Assembly: GCA_023229615.1 (NCBI GenBank)
Contig: JALNYX010000041.1
Location: forward strand, 1-8,487
DNA length: 8,487 nt
Direction: 5' to 3'
DNA from: Candidatus Moraniibacteriota bacterium
GTDB taxonomy: Bacteria; Patescibacteriota; Minisyncoccia; Moranbacterales; UBA9337
Both the position numbers and the translations under genes were made by a program. The notes under the pieces are model-generated. The model had not been told where the DNA came from and did no database searches. It saw nothing but the letters and a program-made list of their open reading frames with translations. How positions within the stretch are numbered: the first letter of the stretch is position 1; each line of letters opens with the position of its first letter. Positions 6,227 through 8,487 of this stretch are shown here, in pieces.

Positions 6227-8113
6227 ATGATTTTTTCTAAAAAGAAAAAAGTATTTTTAAAAACAGGAGCGCTAATTTTTATTTTTAGCGCTTTTTGTTT
6301 TTTGTGTGTGCGAGAAATAAAAGCAGAAGCAGAGATGAAAATTAGAATAAATGAATTAATTCCAAATCCATCAGGCAGTGATGTAGAGAATGAATATATT
6401 GAATTGTATAATTTTGGGAATAAAGACGTGGATGTTGAAGGATGGATTTTAGCTGATGCAGATAGAGAAAATAGGGAAAAAATAGGTAAAACCAAAAAAA
6501 TAAAAGGTATCATTAAAAGTGGTGATTTTTTGGAGATAAAGAAATCTGTTTCTTTGAATAATGATTGGGATGTTATATATTTTCTTGATCCTGATGGAAA
6601 AGAAATTGACAAAATCAAATATGAAGATATTGAAGATGATTTTTCATATTCTTTTGATGGAAATGAATGGAAATGGACGCCATTTTTAACCCCGGGAGAA
6701 AAAAATGAATTTGAAAAGGAAAAAGAATGGGGTAAGGATATTATTATAACCGAGTTTTTACCAAATCCTTCAGGAGAAGAAACCGAAGATGAATTTATAG
6801 AATTATATAACAATGAAAACAAAGAAGTTAATTTGAACGGCTGGATATTGAAAGATAATGGTTCCGAAAAAGGATATTTAATTAATACTGATTTAATAGT
6901 AGGGTCTAAAAAGTATTTAGCCATCTATCGAAATAATTTTGATTTTTCATTAAATAATTCTGAAAATGAGGTAATTTTTCTATTAGATTCAAAAAATACC
7001 AGCATTGATAGTGTTGAATATAAGGGATGCAAAGAAGATGTTTCTTGGAATTTTGATGGAAAAAAGTGGCGGCAGAGTAAATTTTTGACTCCCGGAGAGG
7101 AAAATAGATTAAACAATCTTCCGGAGATAAAATTGAAAATTGATAAAGATATTTATGAGAATATTTATGCGGAGTTTGAGGTGGAGGCGAAAGATAAGGA
7201 TAAGGACAAGTTGAAAATAGTTTGGGATTTTGGGGATGGACATAAAAGTTATTTGGAAAAAACTCGGCATAAATACGAAAAAGAGGGAAATTATCTTGCC
7301 AGCGTGAAGGTTTCAGATGGAAGCGAAGATGTATTGAAAAATTTCAAAGTAGCGGCGAAGAAATATCCACATCGAGAGGTAAAAATCGTGGAAATTATGC
7401 CCAATCCAGAAGGATTGGATAGTGAGGGAGAATGGATTCGCATAAAAAATAATTCCAATAAAGTTGTTGATTTGAAGGGATGGAGCGTGGCAACGGGAGC
7501 GACGGAAAAAACCTTGGTCAATCATCCTGTTTATAATTCTATTAAAATAGAGCCGGGAGAAGAAAGGAAAATAAAACGAGAGGATAGTTATTTTTCTCTG
7601 GGAAACAAGCAAGCGTATGTTGAATTGCGATATCCAGACGGAAAAGTCGCGCATTCTTTAAAATATAAAGAAAAAGAAACAATTGGGGATAATAGTATTT
7701 TTCAAAAAGAAAAAGGAAAAAAGTGGAGATGGATTGTTGACAATGAACAGGGAACAATGAACAAGGAACAATTATCGGAAAATAATGAGCAATTAACAAT
7801 GAATAATGAACAGCAAGTAATGAATAAGGATCAGTTAGTAGCAGATAATAAGACGCAGGAAATAGGAGGTGATGACGCTAGTAGCTTAAGAATAACTCAA
7901 ATTCCAGTGGAAATTGAGATTAGCTTGGAAATGTACCAAAAACTGAAAGAAAATGCCGGTATAAGCGAAGAATTCGGAGAATTTTCCGTTCGCCAGGAAA
8001 ACGAAAAATATTTTTTCACCGCCAAATCAATATCTTCTGAACATTACGCCAAAAAATTCCTCGAAAAATTGCTACAAAAAATAAATACCTTCCTGAATTC
8101 ATTATTCATCTAA
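6227..8113 (+). CDS. Secreted protein with three lamin-tail domains and a PKD domain
   Basis: The protein has 628 residues. The N-terminus looks like a signal peptide: basic residues 5-12, hydrophobic core 13-28, possible cleavage after the AEA at 33-35. Lamin-tail domains (LTD) begin at about residue 39 (INELIPNPSG...EYIELYN...GWILAD), 171 (ITEFLPNPSG...EFIELYN...GWILKD) and 385 (VEIMPNPEG...EWIRIKN...GWSVA). A PKD-like beta domain with VWDFGDGH lies at about 297-377. Residues 506-540 are five degenerate 7-residue repeats (NEQxxMN type). The C-terminal 70 residues are charged, with no clear membrane anchor or sortase motif. LTDs in bacteria are extracellular beta-sandwich modules often found with nucleases or adhesins; no catalytic domain is seen here. 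A surface-adhesion or structural role is a guess. The gene starts 19 bp after dciA, so it probably shares that transcript. Confidence 0.85.
   Translation: MIFSKKKKVFLKTGALIFIFSAFCFLCVREIKAEAEMKIRINELIPNPSGSDVENEYIELYNFGNKDVDVEGWILADADRENREKIGKTKKIKGIIKSGDFLEIKKSVSLNNDWDVIYFLDPDGKEIDKIKYEDIEDDFSYSFDGNEWKWTPFLTPGEKNEFEKEKEWGKDIIITEFLPNPSGEETEDEFIELYNNENKEVNLNGWILKDNGSEKGYLINTDLIVGSKKYLAIYRNNFDFSLNNSENEVIFLLDSKNTSIDSVEYKGCKEDVSWNFDGKKWRQSKFLTPGEENRLNNLPEIKLKIDKDIYENIYAEFEVEAKDKDKDKLKIVWDFGDGHKSYLEKTRHKYEKEGNYLASVKVSDGSEDVLKNFKVAAKKYPHREVKIVEIMPNPEGLDSEGEWIRIKNNSNKVVDLKGWSVATGATEKTLVNHPVYNSIKIEPGEERKIKREDSYFSLGNKQAYVELRYPDGKVAHSLKYKEKETIGDNSIFQKEKGKKWRWIVDNEQGTMNKEQLSENNEQLTMNNEQQVMNKDQLVADNKTQEIGGDDASSLRITQIPVEIEISLEMYQKLKENAGISEEFGEFSVRQENEKYFFTAKSISSEHYAKKFLEKLLQKINTFLNSLFI
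7740..7837 (+). repeat. In-frame 7-bp-period tandem repeat (ACAATGA type)
   Basis: The DNA can be read as about 14 consecutive heptamers, many of them ACAATGA, ATAATGA, ACAATTA or ACAAGGA. Exact ACAATGA copies lie at 7740, 7754 and 7796. Because 7 is not a multiple of 3, three heptamers encode one 7-residue unit, giving NEQGTMN, KEQLSEN, NEQLTMN, NEQQVMN and KDQLVAD (residues 506-540). The repeat sits between the third lamin-tail domain and the C-terminal segment, where it acts as a hydrophilic linker. Most copies have diverged, so the tract is old or under coding selection. Confidence 0.8.
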
Positions 8114-8128
8114 AATATTTTTTCCCTT

Positions 8129-8153
8129 ATTTTATTTTATTTTATTTTATTTT
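8129..8153. repeat. Five perfect copies of ATTTT
   Basis: A pentanucleotide microsatellite, ATTTT repeated five times without error, lies between the lamin-tail gene stop and the next small ORF. It is a likely slippage site. No hairpin accompanies it, so it is not a clear terminator. Confidence 0.85.
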
Positions 8154-8163
8154 CCTATCGCAT

Positions 8164-8313
8164 ATGGATTTTACGATTTATGACAATAAATTGGCAATTA
8201 CTTCATTGGAAGAAAATCCTTTTATCGTGGTAATCGAATCTGATGAGCTGGTCCGTTCAATGAAACCGCTTTTCGAATTGGCGTGGGAAAAGGGAAAAAG
8301 CCTTGAAAAATAA
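8164..8313 (+). CDS. Small ORF resembling the C-terminal end of a TrmB-type regulator; possible remnant
   Basis: This 49-codon ORF runs from ATG 8164 to TAA 8311-8313. It begins MDFTIYDNKLAITSLEENPF and continues with IVVIESDELVRSMKPLFELA, then WEKGKSLEK. From memory of the family, this looks like the last 45 or so residues of TrmB-like sugar-responsive regulators, where a strand pair (YDNKLAI, FIVVIES) leads to a final helix ending FELAW. The helix-turn-helix and the rest of the sensor domain are absent: upstream in this frame is AT-rich sequence and the other-frame end of the lamin-tail gene. It could be a decayed gene remnant or a genuine small protein. No Shine-Dalgarno sequence precedes the ATG. 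Confidence in the ORF being translated is low to moderate. Confidence 0.45.
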   Translation: MDFTIYDNKLAITSLEENPFIVVIESDELVRSMKPLFELAWEKGKSLEK

Positions 8314-8377
8314 AGATAAAGATGGTAGGATGAAAATGTAAAACATACAGCTCAAACGCAGAGCAGAAGACATTTTG

Positions 8378-8406
8378 TTGATGCTATGTAGTTTATGCTT
8401 TATAAA
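8378..8406 (+). promoter_or_regulatory. Possible promoter for yebC, very close to its start codon
   Basis: TTGATG (8378-8383) and TATAAA (8401-8406) are separated by 17 bp. Expected transcription start is about 8411-8414, at or next to the yebC ATG at 8411. If real, the mRNA would be leaderless or nearly so. The match is moderate and AT-rich sequence gives chance hits. Confidence 0.35.
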
Positions 8407-8410
8407 GTCT

Positions 8411-8487
8411 ATGTCTGGACATAATAAATGGTCGGGAATAAAACATCGCAAGGGAGCGCAAGATGCAAAGCGAGCCAGTTCTTTTAC
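8411..8487 (+). CDS. yebC: YebC/PmpR family protein, partial at right edge
   Basis: The first 25 codons plus two bases are visible and encode MSGHNKWSGIKHRKGAQDAK followed by RASSF. This matches the highly conserved YebC/TACO1 N-terminus (MSGHSKWxxIKHKK...DAKRxxxF). Family members were long annotated as transcriptional regulators; recent work on YebC2/TACO1-type proteins links the family to translation of proline-rich or otherwise stalling sequences on the ribosome. The gene continues beyond the window. No Shine-Dalgarno sequence precedes the ATG; a promoter-like sequence ends only 4 bp upstream. Confidence 0.93.
   Translation, partial: MSGHNKWSGIKHRKGAQDAKRASSF

Noticed and set aside
6103..6924. 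Long minus-strand ORF (273 codons) opposite dciA and the lamin-tail gene
   Set aside because: It is a mirror of Lys/Glu-rich coding sequence (AAA, GAA give TTT, TTC). The peptide is a Ser/Phe/Leu-rich mix with no domain, and it overlaps two well-supported genes.
8333..8376. Inverted AAAATGT/ACATTTT before yebC
   Set aside because: Seven AT-rich base pairs separated by 30 bp are expected by chance in this composition.
1..8487. CRISPR arrays, tRNA or rRNA genes, insertion sequences
   Set aside because: No spaced direct repeats, cloverleaf-like segments, rRNA sequence or transposase frames were seen on either strand.

Overview
This window looks like the replication-origin neighbourhood of a small-genome, AT-rich bacterium. 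The divergent layout (rpmH-rnpA-yidC-khpB leftward, dnaA-dnaN rightward) is the classic bacterial oriC region. Short core proteins, a lamin-tail-domain secreted protein, a DUF721/DciA gene in place of recF, and almost no Shine-Dalgarno sequences suggest a Patescibacteria/CPR genome, probably Parcubacteria (Moranbacteria-like). That placement is inferred from family resemblance; no search was run.

Layout. 1-924 (minus): 5' two thirds of a membrane flippase, running off the left edge. 933-1023: an inverted repeat built on a 7-bp tandem motif. 1029-2890 (minus): khpB, yidC, rnpA and rpmH, the last too short for ordinary ORF cut-offs. 2891-3248: non-coding oriC region with a cluster of DnaA boxes and promoters facing both ways. 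3249-4653 (plus): dnaA, split into two overlapping frames. 4741-5889: dnaN. 5917-6207: dciA (DUF721). 6227-8113: a secreted protein with three lamin-tail domains and one PKD domain, carrying a 7-bp-period repeat inside its reading frame. 8164-8313: a 49-codon ORF resembling the C-terminal end of a TrmB-type regulator. 8411-8487: the start of a yebC-family gene.

How it fits together. The left arm makes ribosomal protein L34, the RNase P protein, the YidC insertase and an RNA-binding KH/R3H protein. The right arm makes the initiator, the sliding clamp and the probable helicase operator DciA. DnaA boxes lie beside and within the dnaA promoter region, so autoregulation is plausible.

The most unusual signal is the dnaA split. 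Domain I (the helicase/partner-binding domain) is in one frame. The linker, AAA+ and DNA-binding domains are in another, with an 11-nt overlap exactly at the domain I/II boundary. This may be a genuine split initiator, a frameshifted gene or an assembly error; the sequence alone cannot decide.
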